Positions 17,483-25,936 of a stretch of DNA of 64,000 bases are shown piece after piece. The notes under the pieces were generated by a model that was given only the letters and a program-made list of their open reading frames with translations, was not told the origin of the DNA and made no database searches. Location of the stretch: contig JAANXD010000076.1 of the NCBI GenBank assembly GCA_018263435.1, forward strand, positions 1-64,000, read 5' to 3'. This DNA comes from Candidatus Scalindua arabica (lineage in GTDB: Bacteria > Planctomycetota > Brocadiia > Brocadiales > Scalinduaceae). Made by a program: the position numbers and the translations under genes. Position 1 is the first letter of the stretch. Each line of letters starts with the position of its first letter.

Positions 17483-18232
17483 TTGAAACTAAAAGGTAAG
17501 GTTGTAATCGTAACGGGAGCAAGCAGTGATAGAGGGAGTGCAATTGCTGAACTTCTGGCATATGAAGGTGCATCGGTAACTATCAACTATTTAAAAAGTA
17601 AGAAAAATGCGGAGTCAGTCTTGAAAAGGATAGAAAACAGTGGCGGGAAGGCTATGACATGGCAGGCTGATGTGACCTCAAAGTCAAATGTAAATAAAAT
17701 GGTTAAGGAAACCGTCAAGAAATTCGGCCGTATAGACATCCTTGTGAACAATGCACATAGCACTATAAAGAGAAAATCCTTTGAAGGAACTAAATGGAAT
17801 GAATACGAGGAAGAGTTGAACGGCACAATAAAAGGGGTATTCAATTGCTCTCAAACCGTTATTGGTGAGATGAAAAAAAATAAGTGGGGAAGGATCATAA
17901 ACATAATGGATAATATAGTTAATGACCCGGTAAAAGGATATATTAGTTACATGACTGCTCAATCAGCATTGGTGGGGTTTACAAGAAGTCTTGCAATTGA
18001 CCTTGGAAGTTTTGGAATAACCGTTAACTTAATAAACGCTGGTTTCACGTTAGCAAAGAAAACACCTCACGCACCTCCTCGTGTGCAGAAGGCAATCGCT
18101 GAACAGACGCCACTTAAACGTCTTGCCTTGCCCGTAGACATCGCTAAAGCCGTCCTCTTTTACGCCTCCGACTGGTCTGACTTTGTGACAGGTAACTGTT
18201 TGACAGTCGACGGCGGCAAGACAATGAGTTGA
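17483..18232 (+). CDS. Short-chain dehydrogenase/reductase-like protein, degenerate catalytic site
   Basis: 249 residues from a TTG start (GAGG 12 bases upstream). The overall fold matches FabG-type SDRs: N-terminal VVIVTGAS, DILVNNA, and the C-terminal FVTGNCLTVDGG. Several invariant residues differ. The glycine loop reads TGASSDRGSA instead of TGxxxGIG, NNAG is NNAH, the catalytic Ser position in INIMDN is not Ser, and YxxxK reads YMTAQ with Gln for the catalytic Lys. It may bind a nucleotide without normal oxidoreductase activity, or use another chemistry. A single gene between two non-coding stretches. Confidence 0.75.
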   Translation: MKLKGKVVIVTGASSDRGSAIAELLAYEGASVTINYLKSKKNAESVLKRIENSGGKAMTWQADVTSKSNVNKMVKETVKKFGRIDILVNNAHSTIKRKSFEGTKWNEYEEELNGTIKGVFNCSQTVIGEMKKNKWGRIINIMDNIVNDPVKGYISYMTAQSALVGFTRSLAIDLGSFGITVNLINAGFTLAKKTPHAPPRVQKAIAEQTPLKRLALPVDIAKAVLFYASDWSDFVTGNCLTVDGGKTMS

Positions 18233-18441
18233 TACGACCGTCGGTATTATTCAGGCAATTAATTTTTAAATCAGATTTACCGATGGATAACGTTTGATAT
18301 GTGAAACTTGGGGTAATAATAGGGGATTATTCTTATTAACCGCTAATTACTGATCATCAAGAACCCTTTTTTATCGGTCGCTTATCCATCTCTGGTAATA
18401 CCTTCTTATTTGGGTATTTATAAAATAATTACAAAATATAC

Positions 18442-18470
18442 TTGACAATATTACATGCTTCCATTATATA
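18442..18470 (+). promoter_or_regulatory. Strong sigma-70 promoter of the dnd operon
   Basis: A perfect TTGACA (18442-18447), a 17-base spacer and TATATA (18465-18470), about 50 bases before the dndB ATG. It overlaps the ATGCTTCC repeats, so its activity is probably controlled. Confidence 0.7.
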
Positions 18471-18501
18471 AAGGCATGCTTCCAAGTCCAAAAGGAAGCA
18501 T
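18454..18501. promoter_or_regulatory. Candidate operator: three ATGCTTCC boxes over the dnd promoter
   Basis: The 10-mer CATGCTTCCA occurs at 18454-18463 and again at 18475-18484, exactly 21 bases (two helix turns) apart, and GGAAGCAT (18494-18501) is the inverted form. The first lies in the promoter spacer, the second just after the -10 box, and the third in the leader. DndB has been reported to repress its own operon in other bacteria, so DndB binding is a reasonable guess, though another regulator is possible. Confidence 0.6.
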
Positions 18502-18522
18502 ATTTATAAAAAGGAGGTTATT

Positions 18523-19617
18523 ATGGAATCATACGAATATGTTTTTACTGCCCTCAGGGGACGTCAAGCGGGGAGAGAGTATTATGTAGCAATGTGCCCT
18601 ATGAAATTAGTCCCCAAGATATTTCTCTTTCAAGAAGAAGAAATCCCAGCTGAGTTGCGTTCGCAAAGGACTTTAAATAAATCCAGAATTCCAGAGATAA
18701 CTAAGTATATTCTAAATAATCAAACAGATTATATTTTTTCTTCGATTACAGCATCAGTTGATGGTGAAGTCAGGTTTGAGCAAATTTCCTTAAATGGCAA
18801 GAAGATTGAAGATGTAGGGAAATTAAGGATAACAATGGACTCCCGTTTTATTATAAATGATGGACAGCATAGAAGGGCTGCAATAGAGCAAGCCCTGGCT
18901 GAATGTCCAGAATTAGGAGATGAAACAATTTCAGTGGTTTTTTTTATTGATGTTGGTTTAAAAAATACTCAGCAGATGTTTGCAGATCTCAATAAGCATT
19001 CTGTCAGGTCAACACGCTCACTTTGTATTCTCTACGATCACCGTGACCCTTTATCAGCCCTCGCAAGAACCCTGATAGAAAAGGTTAGTATATTTCGCTA
19101 TTTAACTGAAATCGAAAAAACAAATATTTCAAATCGTTCAACAAAGCTTTTTACACTAAGCAGTATATTTCAAGGAACCATATGTTTATTAAGAAAGCCA
19201 CAGAATTCAAAGAAAGTATCCAAGAAAGAAGAATCTCTTGCCATTAGCTTCTGGGAAAATGTTTGCAATAATATGAAAGATTGGCAATTGGCAGCCGAAA
19301 AATCTGTAAGCACTCACGAGCTAAGACAAGACTATATCCATTCACATGCTCTTGCTATGCATGCTATTGGACGTTTAGGAGCATCCCTACTTTCCACGAC
19401 AAACAAAGATTATAAAAAGGAACTCAAAAAGCTCAAAAAAATAGATTGGGCCAGGAAGAATAAAGCCTTATGGGAAGGAAGAGCTATGATAGCTGGTAAG
19501 ATTAGCAAGTCTCATAATTCTGTAATATTAACTACTAATTATCTGAAAAACACTTTTAGGCTTAAATTGACTCCTGAAGAAAAGAAAGTGGAACAAGAAT
19601 ATCTGGCAAAGGCGTAA
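18523..19617 (+). CDS. dndB: DNA sulfur modification protein DndB
   Basis: 364 residues, first gene of the dnd operon, behind a strong AAGGAGG site. The family hallmark DGQHRRAA (residues 113-120) lies in FIINDGQHRR, as in DGQHR/ParB-like proteins, followed by VVFFIDVG and MFADLNKHSVRSTRS. DndB is not needed for sulfur incorporation; in known systems it tunes the level and site use of phosphorothioation and can repress the operon. It lies 9 bases before dndC on the same strand. The family assignment is sure. Confidence 0.93.
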   Translation: MESYEYVFTALRGRQAGREYYVAMCPMKLVPKIFLFQEEEIPAELRSQRTLNKSRIPEITKYILNNQTDYIFSSITASVDGEVRFEQISLNGKKIEDVGKLRITMDSRFIINDGQHRRAAIEQALAECPELGDETISVVFFIDVGLKNTQQMFADLNKHSVRSTRSLCILYDHRDPLSALARTLIEKVSIFRYLTEIEKTNISNRSTKLFTLSSIFQGTICLLRKPQNSKKVSKKEESLAISFWENVCNNMKDWQLAAEKSVSTHELRQDYIHSHALAMHAIGRLGASLLSTTNKDYKKELKKLKKIDWARKNKALWEGRAMIAGKISKSHNSVILTTNYLKNTFRLKLTPEEKKVEQEYLAKA

Positions 19618-19626
19618 AAACATACC

Positions 19627-21012
19627 ATGGACTTAAACAAGATAGAAGAAATAAAAAAGCATATTAAAAAAGTTTATTCTACATATGCTCGTCCTTTTGT
19701 TGTTGGGTTTTCAGGAGGCAAGGATTCAACTGCCACATTACAAATGGTATGGGAAGCTATTAGCGAAATACCAAAAAAAGAGAGAACTAATGATATATAT
19801 GTTATCTGTACTGATACTCTGGTTGAAACACCGTATATTATTACTTACATAAATGATACTCTGGAAAAAATTAGTAAATCTGCCAAATCACAGAAGCTCC
19901 CCATCAGTGTCCATAAATTAACTCCACTTTTAGAAAAGAGTTTCTGGGTAAATCTTATCGGTAAAGGATATCCTGCACCTTCGCAACAGTTCAGATGGTG
20001 TACAGAAAGATTAAAAATTAATCCGGCAAATCGTTTTATAGCAGAGCAGGTTTCTAAATCTAAGGAAGTTACTGTTGTTTTAGGTGCACGTAGTGCAGAA
20101 AGTACTTCTCGCCAACAAGTCCTAAACAAGAAAAAACGTGATGCATTAGGATTATCAAAACATCAAACCTTGCCTGAAGCATATGTATACACACCAATTG
20201 AAAAACTTACCACAGATGAAGTATGGACATATTTATTAAGTAATAAGTGCGCCTGGGGTGGAAACAATCGAGACTTAGCAGCTATTTATCAGAATGCAGA
20301 TGATGGAGAATGTCCAATGGTAGTTGATAAGTCAACACCTTCCTGTGGTAATAGTCGTTTCGGATGCTGGGTTTGCACTCTTGTCGAGAAAGATACAACC
20401 ATGCAAAATCTAATTGATAGTGGTGAAGAGTGGATGACTCCACTTTTTGAGTTTAGAGAGATGTTAAGTGAAACCCAAACCCCATCTAAAAAACCAACTT
20501 ATAGAAACCATAAACGTCGTGATGGACAGGCTGGTATAGTGAAAGATGGTACCAGACTTTCTTATGGACCATATAAATTAAAGTGGAGAAAAACATTTCT
20601 AAGGAATTTGCTGTCTGCCCAAAAACAGATCCAGGATGAGAAACCCGAGATTAGATTCTCAGCCATATCAATTGATGAGCTTGAAATAATTAGACAAATC
20701 TGGCGTAAAGAAGAACATGATTGGCAGGATTCGGTGCCTGCAATCTATAAGGAAGTTTACGGTGAAGATTATCCAAGAACCACTGAAGATGGAGTTGTTT
20801 TTACTAATGACGATCATCAGTTGCTCGAAAAACATTGTGAGAATGAAATGCAGTTAGATCTAATAGCAAGGTTAATTGATTTAGAGAGAAGCATGGAAGG
20901 TATGACACGTCGAGCCGGCATTATCAATAAGATTAACAGAATCTTTAACGAAGAATGGCGACCAGAGAAAGAAATTCAAGAAGAGTTGAAAATCCAGGAA
21001 ATAAATAAATGA
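19627..21012 (+). CDS. dndC: DNA phosphorothioation protein DndC (PP-loop sulfurtransferase-like)
   Basis: 461 residues of the ATP-pyrophosphatase/PAPS reductase superfamily. The PP-loop is SGGKDST (residues 29-35). Cysteines likely to hold the 4Fe-4S cluster are in RWCTER (125), CPMVV (229), PSCGNS (240) and CWVC (247, 250). DndC is thought to activate the DNA backbone phosphate with ATP and receive sulfur from DndA. All key motifs are present, so this step looks intact. The stop overlaps the dndD start by four bases (ATGA), giving translational coupling. Confidence 0.95.
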   Translation: MDLNKIEEIKKHIKKVYSTYARPFVVGFSGGKDSTATLQMVWEAISEIPKKERTNDIYVICTDTLVETPYIITYINDTLEKISKSAKSQKLPISVHKLTPLLEKSFWVNLIGKGYPAPSQQFRWCTERLKINPANRFIAEQVSKSKEVTVVLGARSAESTSRQQVLNKKKRDALGLSKHQTLPEAYVYTPIEKLTTDEVWTYLLSNKCAWGGNNRDLAAIYQNADDGECPMVVDKSTPSCGNSRFGCWVCTLVEKDTTMQNLIDSGEEWMTPLFEFREMLSETQTPSKKPTYRNHKRRDGQAGIVKDGTRLSYGPYKLKWRKTFLRNLLSAQKQIQDEKPEIRFSAISIDELEIIRQIWRKEEHDWQDSVPAIYKEVYGEDYPRTTEDGVVFTNDDHQLLEKHCENEMQLDLIARLIDLERSMEGMTRRAGIINKINRIFNEEWRPEKEIQEELKIQEINK

Positions 21013-23024
21013 TTATAAATAAAATTACAATAGACAACTATGGTGTTTTCTGTGGTCGTCACGAATTTGTGCTTCATTCAGATAAGCCGACTAAAAAACA
21101 TAAACCAATTATCCTATTTGGCGGGATGAATGGTGCTGGTAAGACTACTTTGTTTAATGCAATTAAATTATGTCTATATGGGGATGAGATTCCTGGCCAA
21201 AGAATGAATGGAAACTATAAAGCTTTTTTAAAAGGCAAAATCCACCAGTCAAGAAATTTACTTATACAGCCAAATTATGCGTCTGTTGAAGTAGAGTTTC
21301 AATATTCCAAGAATGGAAGACTAAACACTTTTATAGTTGAAAGGCAATGGGAGGAAAACCAGGGTAAAATCATAGAGAATCTTAATGTAAAGCAAGACGG
21401 TGAGAACCTGGATGAGGTTGAGAAAGAGAGCTGGCAGGAGTTTATAAAAGAACTTATTCCAGTAGGCCTATCTCAACTCTTCTTCTTCGACGGTGAGAAA
21501 ATCCAGAAGATGATGTCTGACGATAGTAACGAAGAGTTCAAAAAGTCAATTAAGGCCATGTTGGGACTGGATCTAGTGGAAAGATTAAAGGCTGACTTGA
21601 AAATATACAGGACTAAATATTTGAAAGAAAAGTCCTCAAAACCACTGGAACTGGAACTGGAAGAGTTAGAAAGCAAATTAAGTCTAATAAAGGCAAATAA
21701 GAGAAAATTAGAGGATCAAAAATCAACGTTAACTAACAATGTAAAAAAAACAGAAAACATAATAATGGATTATAACGACAAGATTGCCAGCCAGGGTGGC
21801 AATTACCTGGAAAACAGAGAAGCCTTGATTTCTAAGAAGTCATCTCTTGAAAACGAGATTGAGATAGTAAAAGAAAACCTCAGAGAACTATGTTCCGGCT
21901 TATTACCTGTATCACTAGCGCCATCGCTTGCGAAGAGATTAAGAGAACAAATAATAAAGGAAAGTGAATTTGAAGATAATAAAATAGCATCAAAACTATT
22001 ATCCAAGAAAAGTCGTATGTTCTTAAAGAAAATAAATAGTAAAGGCTTTTTGGATGACGTACTGGATCTAAAGAGTGGAGATTTAAAGAAGATAAGAAAA
22101 CACTTTGAAGAAGAAGTTAAAACCCATTTTGATGAGAAAGGCAATCAGGACAAGACTAAAATACTACACGGTTTGTCTCAACAGCAAGCCTCAATTACTT
22201 CTCACAATATTGATAGTGCATTAAATGATGTTCCAAATAAAATTAAGGATTTAACCAAGGAATACGAAAGAAAGTTTCGCAAATTACAAAAAATTCAGGT
22301 TGACTTGCAGCGAGTACCTGATGAGGAATTGCTGAGACCAATGCACGAGAAACTCAATGAGTTATATAAAGAGTCGGGTGGTTTGGAAAGTGAGATGAAA
22401 GGTCTTGATGAGAAGCTGGGCCAACTTATTAATGATCAAAATGAGATTGAAAGAAAAATAGAACAAGTAGATTCTAAACTGGAAGAAAACAGTAAAACCG
22501 ATAAGAAGCTTATGCTCGTTAAGAAGACAGAAAAGGTGATTGATTCTTATTATATGGAGCTTGCCAAACTAAAAAGTCTTAACCTGACAAATGAGTTTAC
22601 AAATATCTTTAACAACCTTCATAGAAAAAAAGATATGATTCATAGGATCGAAATTAATCAAGAGACTTTTGATGTCAGTTTATACGATATAAATAATAAA
22701 GTTATTGATAAAAATAAGCTATCTTCAGGAGAGATGGAGATTTTTGCAATGTCAATGGTTTGGGGTTTGGCAAAGATTTCAGGGCAAAACCTTCCTTTTA
22801 TTATCGATACACCTCTCGGGCGTTTAGACTCACACCACAGGGACAATATTCTGAAAATCTTCTTCCCTAATGCTTCACATCAAATGTTGATCTTCTCTAC
22901 TGATACGGAAGTCGATAGGAAAAACTTCGACACCCTTAAACCCTTTATTTCTACCGCATATCATCTGGAACACAGTGACAGCGATAAAAGTACCAGGGCC
23001 AAGAAAGGATATTTCTGGAACTAG
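21009..23024 (+). CDS. dndD: DNA sulfur modification protein DndD (SMC-like ATPase)
   Basis: 671 residues. Walker A GGMNGAGKTT (38-47) and an N-terminal ATPase lobe are followed by two long coiled-coil arms (about 200-270 and 430-520). A Q-loop-like FFFDGEKIQKM lies near 160. The C-terminal signature LSSGEMEIFAMSMVWGL and Walker B PFIIDTPLGRLD follow. DndD hydrolyses ATP, binds DNA and is thought to nick or open the helix so sulfur can be inserted. It is complete in length and motifs, five bases upstream of dndE. Confidence 0.95.
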   Translation: MIINKITIDNYGVFCGRHEFVLHSDKPTKKHKPIILFGGMNGAGKTTLFNAIKLCLYGDEIPGQRMNGNYKAFLKGKIHQSRNLLIQPNYASVEVEFQYSKNGRLNTFIVERQWEENQGKIIENLNVKQDGENLDEVEKESWQEFIKELIPVGLSQLFFFDGEKIQKMMSDDSNEEFKKSIKAMLGLDLVERLKADLKIYRTKYLKEKSSKPLELELEELESKLSLIKANKRKLEDQKSTLTNNVKKTENIIMDYNDKIASQGGNYLENREALISKKSSLENEIEIVKENLRELCSGLLPVSLAPSLAKRLREQIIKESEFEDNKIASKLLSKKSRMFLKKINSKGFLDDVLDLKSGDLKKIRKHFEEEVKTHFDEKGNQDKTKILHGLSQQQASITSHNIDSALNDVPNKIKDLTKEYERKFRKLQKIQVDLQRVPDEELLRPMHEKLNELYKESGGLESEMKGLDEKLGQLINDQNEIERKIEQVDSKLEENSKTDKKLMLVKKTEKVIDSYYMELAKLKSLNLTNEFTNIFNNLHRKKDMIHRIEINQETFDVSLYDINNKVIDKNKLSSGEMEIFAMSMVWGLAKISGQNLPFIIDTPLGRLDSHHRDNILKIFFPNASHQMLIFSTDTEVDRKNFDTLKPFISTAYHLEHSDSDKSTRAKKGYFWN

Positions 23025-23029
23025 GTAAT

Positions 23030-23395
23030 ATGGAATTTAAACGTATAAAACTATCTCCGGAATCAACTAACAAGCTAAGGACGTTTAAGGCAAGAACTGG
23101 TTTGACGCCTAACATATCCTGCAGGTTAGCCCTGGCTTTATCAATTAATGAACAAAACAAGCTATCATTAGAGCTATATAGTGATGATACTGGTCAGGAA
23201 ATAAACTGTTATACATTTCTGGGAGATCAAGAACTGATGCTTCTATCCCTTTATACTCAATGGTGCTATGAGAACAATGTAGCAAAGAAAAACTATTACG
23301 AGTATCTGCTTGCCCACATTAACCGGGGAGTAGAAATGTTAACAAATCGAGTAAAAGGGCTTGATGGCCTTCTTGAGCTTCTAAAGAATAATTAA
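23030..23395 (+). CDS. dndE: DNA sulfur modification protein DndE
   Basis: 121 residues, the usual DndE length. The sequence starts with RIKLSPESTNKLRTFKARTGLTPN and contains ISCRLALALSINE and a C-terminal LLAHINRGVEML. DndE is a small helical protein that binds nicked double-stranded DNA and completes the modification complex with DndC and DndD. The ATG follows AGGTAAT closely. It ends six bases before the broken dndA. Confidence 0.9.
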   Translation: MEFKRIKLSPESTNKLRTFKARTGLTPNISCRLALALSINEQNKLSLELYSDDTGQEINCYTFLGDQELMLLSLYTQWCYENNVAKKNYYEYLLAHINRGVEMLTNRVKGLDGLLELLKNN

Positions 23396-23401
23396 TCTGC
23401 C

Positions 23402-24064
23402 ATGGCCAAACCTATATACCTTGACCATAATGCTACAACTCCTTTAGACAAGAGAGTCCTAGAAAAGATGATCCCATATTTTTCTGAAGTCTATGGGAAT
23501 GCCTCAAGCATTGACCATCTTCATGGTCATCACGCCAAACAAGCTGTCCAAAAAGCACGTGAAGATATTGCGAAGATCCTGGGATGTCGAAAGAATAGTG
23601 AAATCATAATTACGAGTGGAGCCACGGAATCCAACAACCTGGCTTTGATTGGTACATTTCGTAAATATAAAGGAAAAGGTAGACATATTATTTCGTCTGC
23701 CATAGAACATCCATGTGTACTTGACACCCTGGAGTTTCTAAAAGCAGAAGGGGCAGAAGTTACATTGTTACCGGTAGACAAATATGGATTTATCAGTATT
23801 AATGATCTAGAGGATTCTATTAGAGATGATACAATTCTGATTTCAGTAATGTTTGCGAATAATGAGATCGGGATTATAGAACCAATTAAGGAAATCGGGC
23901 AAATTGCAAAATCACGAAATATATTATTCCGTACGGATGCCGCTCAAGCAGTCGGCCATGAGAGAGAAATGAGAACAGGCACACTAAACATTCCTGCAAC
24001 TGTAGGTTTTGGCAAGTCTGCGGAAGTAACAAGAAAACAAATGGAAACTCAAAATATAAATTAA
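23402..24064 (+). pseudogene. dndA: Broken cysteine desulfurase DndA (IscS-like), internal deletion and lost 3' end
   Basis: 220 residues instead of about 380. The N-terminal half is normal: YLDHNATTPLD, TSGATESNNLAL, the catalytic His in SAIEHPCVLDT (residue 103) and RTDAAQAVG (Asp 179, Gln 182, PLP contacts). At 23954-23959 the frame jumps from AQAVGH straight to HEREMRTGTLNIPATVGFGKSAE, which in full-length relatives lies about 60 residues later, after GGGHE. The lost part holds the PLP-binding Lys. The protein then stops after KQMETQNIN, so the loop with the active-site Cys is also gone. It cannot form the PLP enzyme. Its stop overlaps that of the convergent HNH gene. Another IscS elsewhere may supply sulfur. 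Confidence 0.9.
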
Positions 24065-25032
24065 GTATTTAATAAAACATTTTTACGGTGCCACTTTAAA
24101 TTTTCTCTATCAGGCCAATATTGTTGATCCATTAGTAACATCATTCTTTTACCTTTATATTTAATAATGCCATAATCACTCTCTGAATTTTCTGTAAAAC
24201 AATTAGAAACGATAACCTTGTATTCAGCATCAATGCTTATCAATCCTCGATCAAAAGCTCTATGTAGATTAGGGCATAATGAAATCCCATTTTTGATTGT
24301 ATCGTCATGAGAAACACTAAAAGGAACAATGTGGCAGGCATCAATCATTGATATGTTTGCTAAAGCAGAGATGTTCAACTCTGAAATACAACACGTATAA
24401 CTATAAATTCGAGGAACAACTTTTTTAAAAATATCACTTCTAATAAATATGTCTTCATCATCTAGATTTTCAAATTCCTGTTTATATCGTATAGCAGATT
24501 CTTTAAGAATTTTATTTTCTATAGATTCGATATATCTCTTATAACCCTTTCCATAATTACTTATGAAATTAATTTTTGTTTCCGGGAAATAAGTATTTAA
24601 TATTACAAATCTTAAAATATTTCTAGAATCTTCATTAGCTAGCAATTCAAACAAATCTTCATTAATTTCTGCATAATCGACTACTTGATTCAAATTTTTA
24701 AACCCTCTCATAGCGGAAGATATATTAAGAGCATTTTCGAAGCCGACTTTTGGTTTTAGAGTCCAAAACTTATCACTTCTTAGATGATAGAATGGGAGAG
24801 CAAAACTAATATTATGGTTTGTTTTAACTAATAAGCTCCAATTTTTCTTAAAACTGGCTACAATTTCTGATGTAATGAAGACTTTATTTGAAAAAATATT
24901 TTTGTTTTCGATATTTTCAATAATTGTCAAGAGCAAAATAGGTTTATGAGGGGCAATACCAAGTGATCTATCTACTCTTAAATTCTGAAATCTTTTAATA
25001 AACGTTTGTAGATTGTGATCCAATGTATTCAC
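24061..25032 (-). CDS. HNH endonuclease with sulfur-binding-domain-like N-terminus
   Basis: 323 residues. The C-terminal HNH_2 domain has all three marks: DACHIVPF (His 234), KNGISLC (Asn 248) and NLHRAFDRGLI (His 257). The N-terminal 160 residues have IAPHKPILLLTI (27-38) and LPFYHLRSDKFW (79-90), which match the HKPxLLL and PFxxLxxDxxW patterns I recall from DNA sulfur-binding domains of ScoMcrA-type phosphorothioate-dependent restriction enzymes. It is probably a nuclease that reads modified DNA. It is convergent with the broken dndA, sharing four bases at the stops, which suggests it arrived together with the dndA truncation. HNH fold sure; sulfur reading probable. Confidence 0.8.
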   Translation of the reverse strand: MNTLDHNLQTFIKRFQNLRVDRSLGIAPHKPILLLTIIENIENKNIFSNKVFITSEIVASFKKNWSLLVKTNHNISFALPFYHLRSDKFWTLKPKVGFENALNISSAMRGFKNLNQVVDYAEINEDLFELLANEDSRNILRFVILNTYFPETKINFISNYGKGYKRYIESIENKILKESAIRYKQEFENLDDEDIFIRSDIFKKVVPRIYSYTCCISELNISALANISMIDACHIVPFSVSHDDTIKNGISLCPNLHRAFDRGLISIDAEYKVIVSNCFTENSESDYGIIKYKGKRMMLLMDQQYWPDRENLKWHRKNVLLNT

Positions 25033-25177
25033 GAAACCAGGTTTACTATATTAACTGTTGTTGATACTGTAAAAACAAAGTGATGGAGCCGTTAAAAACT
25101 TCAGAATCTCTTCTGAAAATCTGGCGAATCAGTATCACAAGCCTCGTAAGAAAAGTCATACAGGCCATAATTTTTAT

Positions 25178-25498
25178 TTAATCCCAACATTTCCCTTTTT
25201 CAGGAATCACATACCTTATTCCACCTCTTGGATCTGGAACATCATTGTGATAACGAGGAATTACATGAAAATGAAGTTGTTCTATGGTTTGTCCAGCAGC
25301 CTCTCCATCATTAATTCCGATATTAAATCCATCAGGTTTTGATTCAAGGGTTTTTTCTAGATATTGAACTGTCCAATCAATCAACTCAATCAAATCAAAT
25401 TTCTCTTGCTTTGTTAATTCAGAGAATCTGGTAACTGGACGTTTTGCAATGATAAGTATATGTCCTGGAGAAACAGGGTATTTGTCATAGACAACCAA
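25178..25498 (-). CDS. HIT family nucleotide hydrolase-like protein
   Basis: 106 residues from a TTG at 25498. The frame continues upstream for about 19 family-like residues (FGRIEPDQIIKEDDLF) to an ATT at 25555 near an AAAGGAG site, so the real protein is probably about 125 residues with an unusual start. HIT marks are YPVSPGHILIIAKR, NIGINDGEAAGQTI and LHFHVIPRY. The first His of the usual HxHxH triad is Gln here (EQLHFHV), while the catalytic central and last His remain. HIT proteins cleave dinucleoside polyphosphates or nucleotide phosphoramidates. It follows the HNH gene on the same strand but is probably independent. Confidence 0.8.
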   Translation of the reverse strand: MVVYDKYPVSPGHILIIAKRPVTRFSELTKQEKFDLIELIDWTVQYLEKTLESKPDGFNIGINDGEAAGQTIEQLHFHVIPRYHNDVPDPRGGIRYVIPEKGKCWD

Positions 25499-25723
25499 AA
25501 AAAGGTCGTCTTCTTTAATAATTTGATCCGGTTCTATTCTTCCAAATGTTTTAATTTTCTTCTTATACTCCTTTAATCATCATCAATCAACAATTATTAC
25601 AGGATTGCAAGGTGTACGGGCGACATGCCCACAATTGCAAATGTATGTGAAAAAGCTTACTCGCATAAACAAGTAAAACTATCTTTTTGTAGATATTAAG
25701 AATGTGGTAAAAGTGATAGATTT

Positions 25724-25806
25724 AACCACGAAAGACACGAAAAATCACGAAAAAAACAGAAAAGGCGGGTTTCACACAAAGCCGCTAAGATCGCAGAGAA
25801 AGATTA
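25724..25806. repeat. CACGAAA / CACAAAG phrase repeat
   Basis: Bases 25725-25755 read ACCACGAAAGA/CACGAAAAAT/CACGAAAA, and 25772-25800 read CACAAAGCCG/CTAAGATCG/CAGAGAAAG, both with steps of 9-10 bases. Similar phrases are found at 8662, 26931 and 50372. A short open frame across it (25704-25889) is an accident of the repeat. Confidence 0.5.
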
Positions 25807-25856
25807 AAAGTATGGGTAAAAAACGAAAGGCAAAAGAAGAAAAGAGGTATTTAACC

Positions 25857-25885
25857 TTGATAATATTTTACAGTAGACTTATTCA
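25857..25885 (+). promoter_or_regulatory. Candidate promoter of hicBA
   Basis: TTGATA (25857-25862), 17 bases, TATTCA (25880-25885), about 50 bases before the hicB ATG. Very A+T-rich surroundings reduce confidence. Confidence 0.35.
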
Positions 25886-25936
25886 ATAATATATAATATA
25901 TTTTAATTCGGTTAATTATTAGAAAGGAGGCTTACA

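Noticed and set aside
25704..25889. Small plus-strand open frame
   Set aside because: It lies wholly in the CACGAAA/CACAAAG repeat and has no ribosome site.
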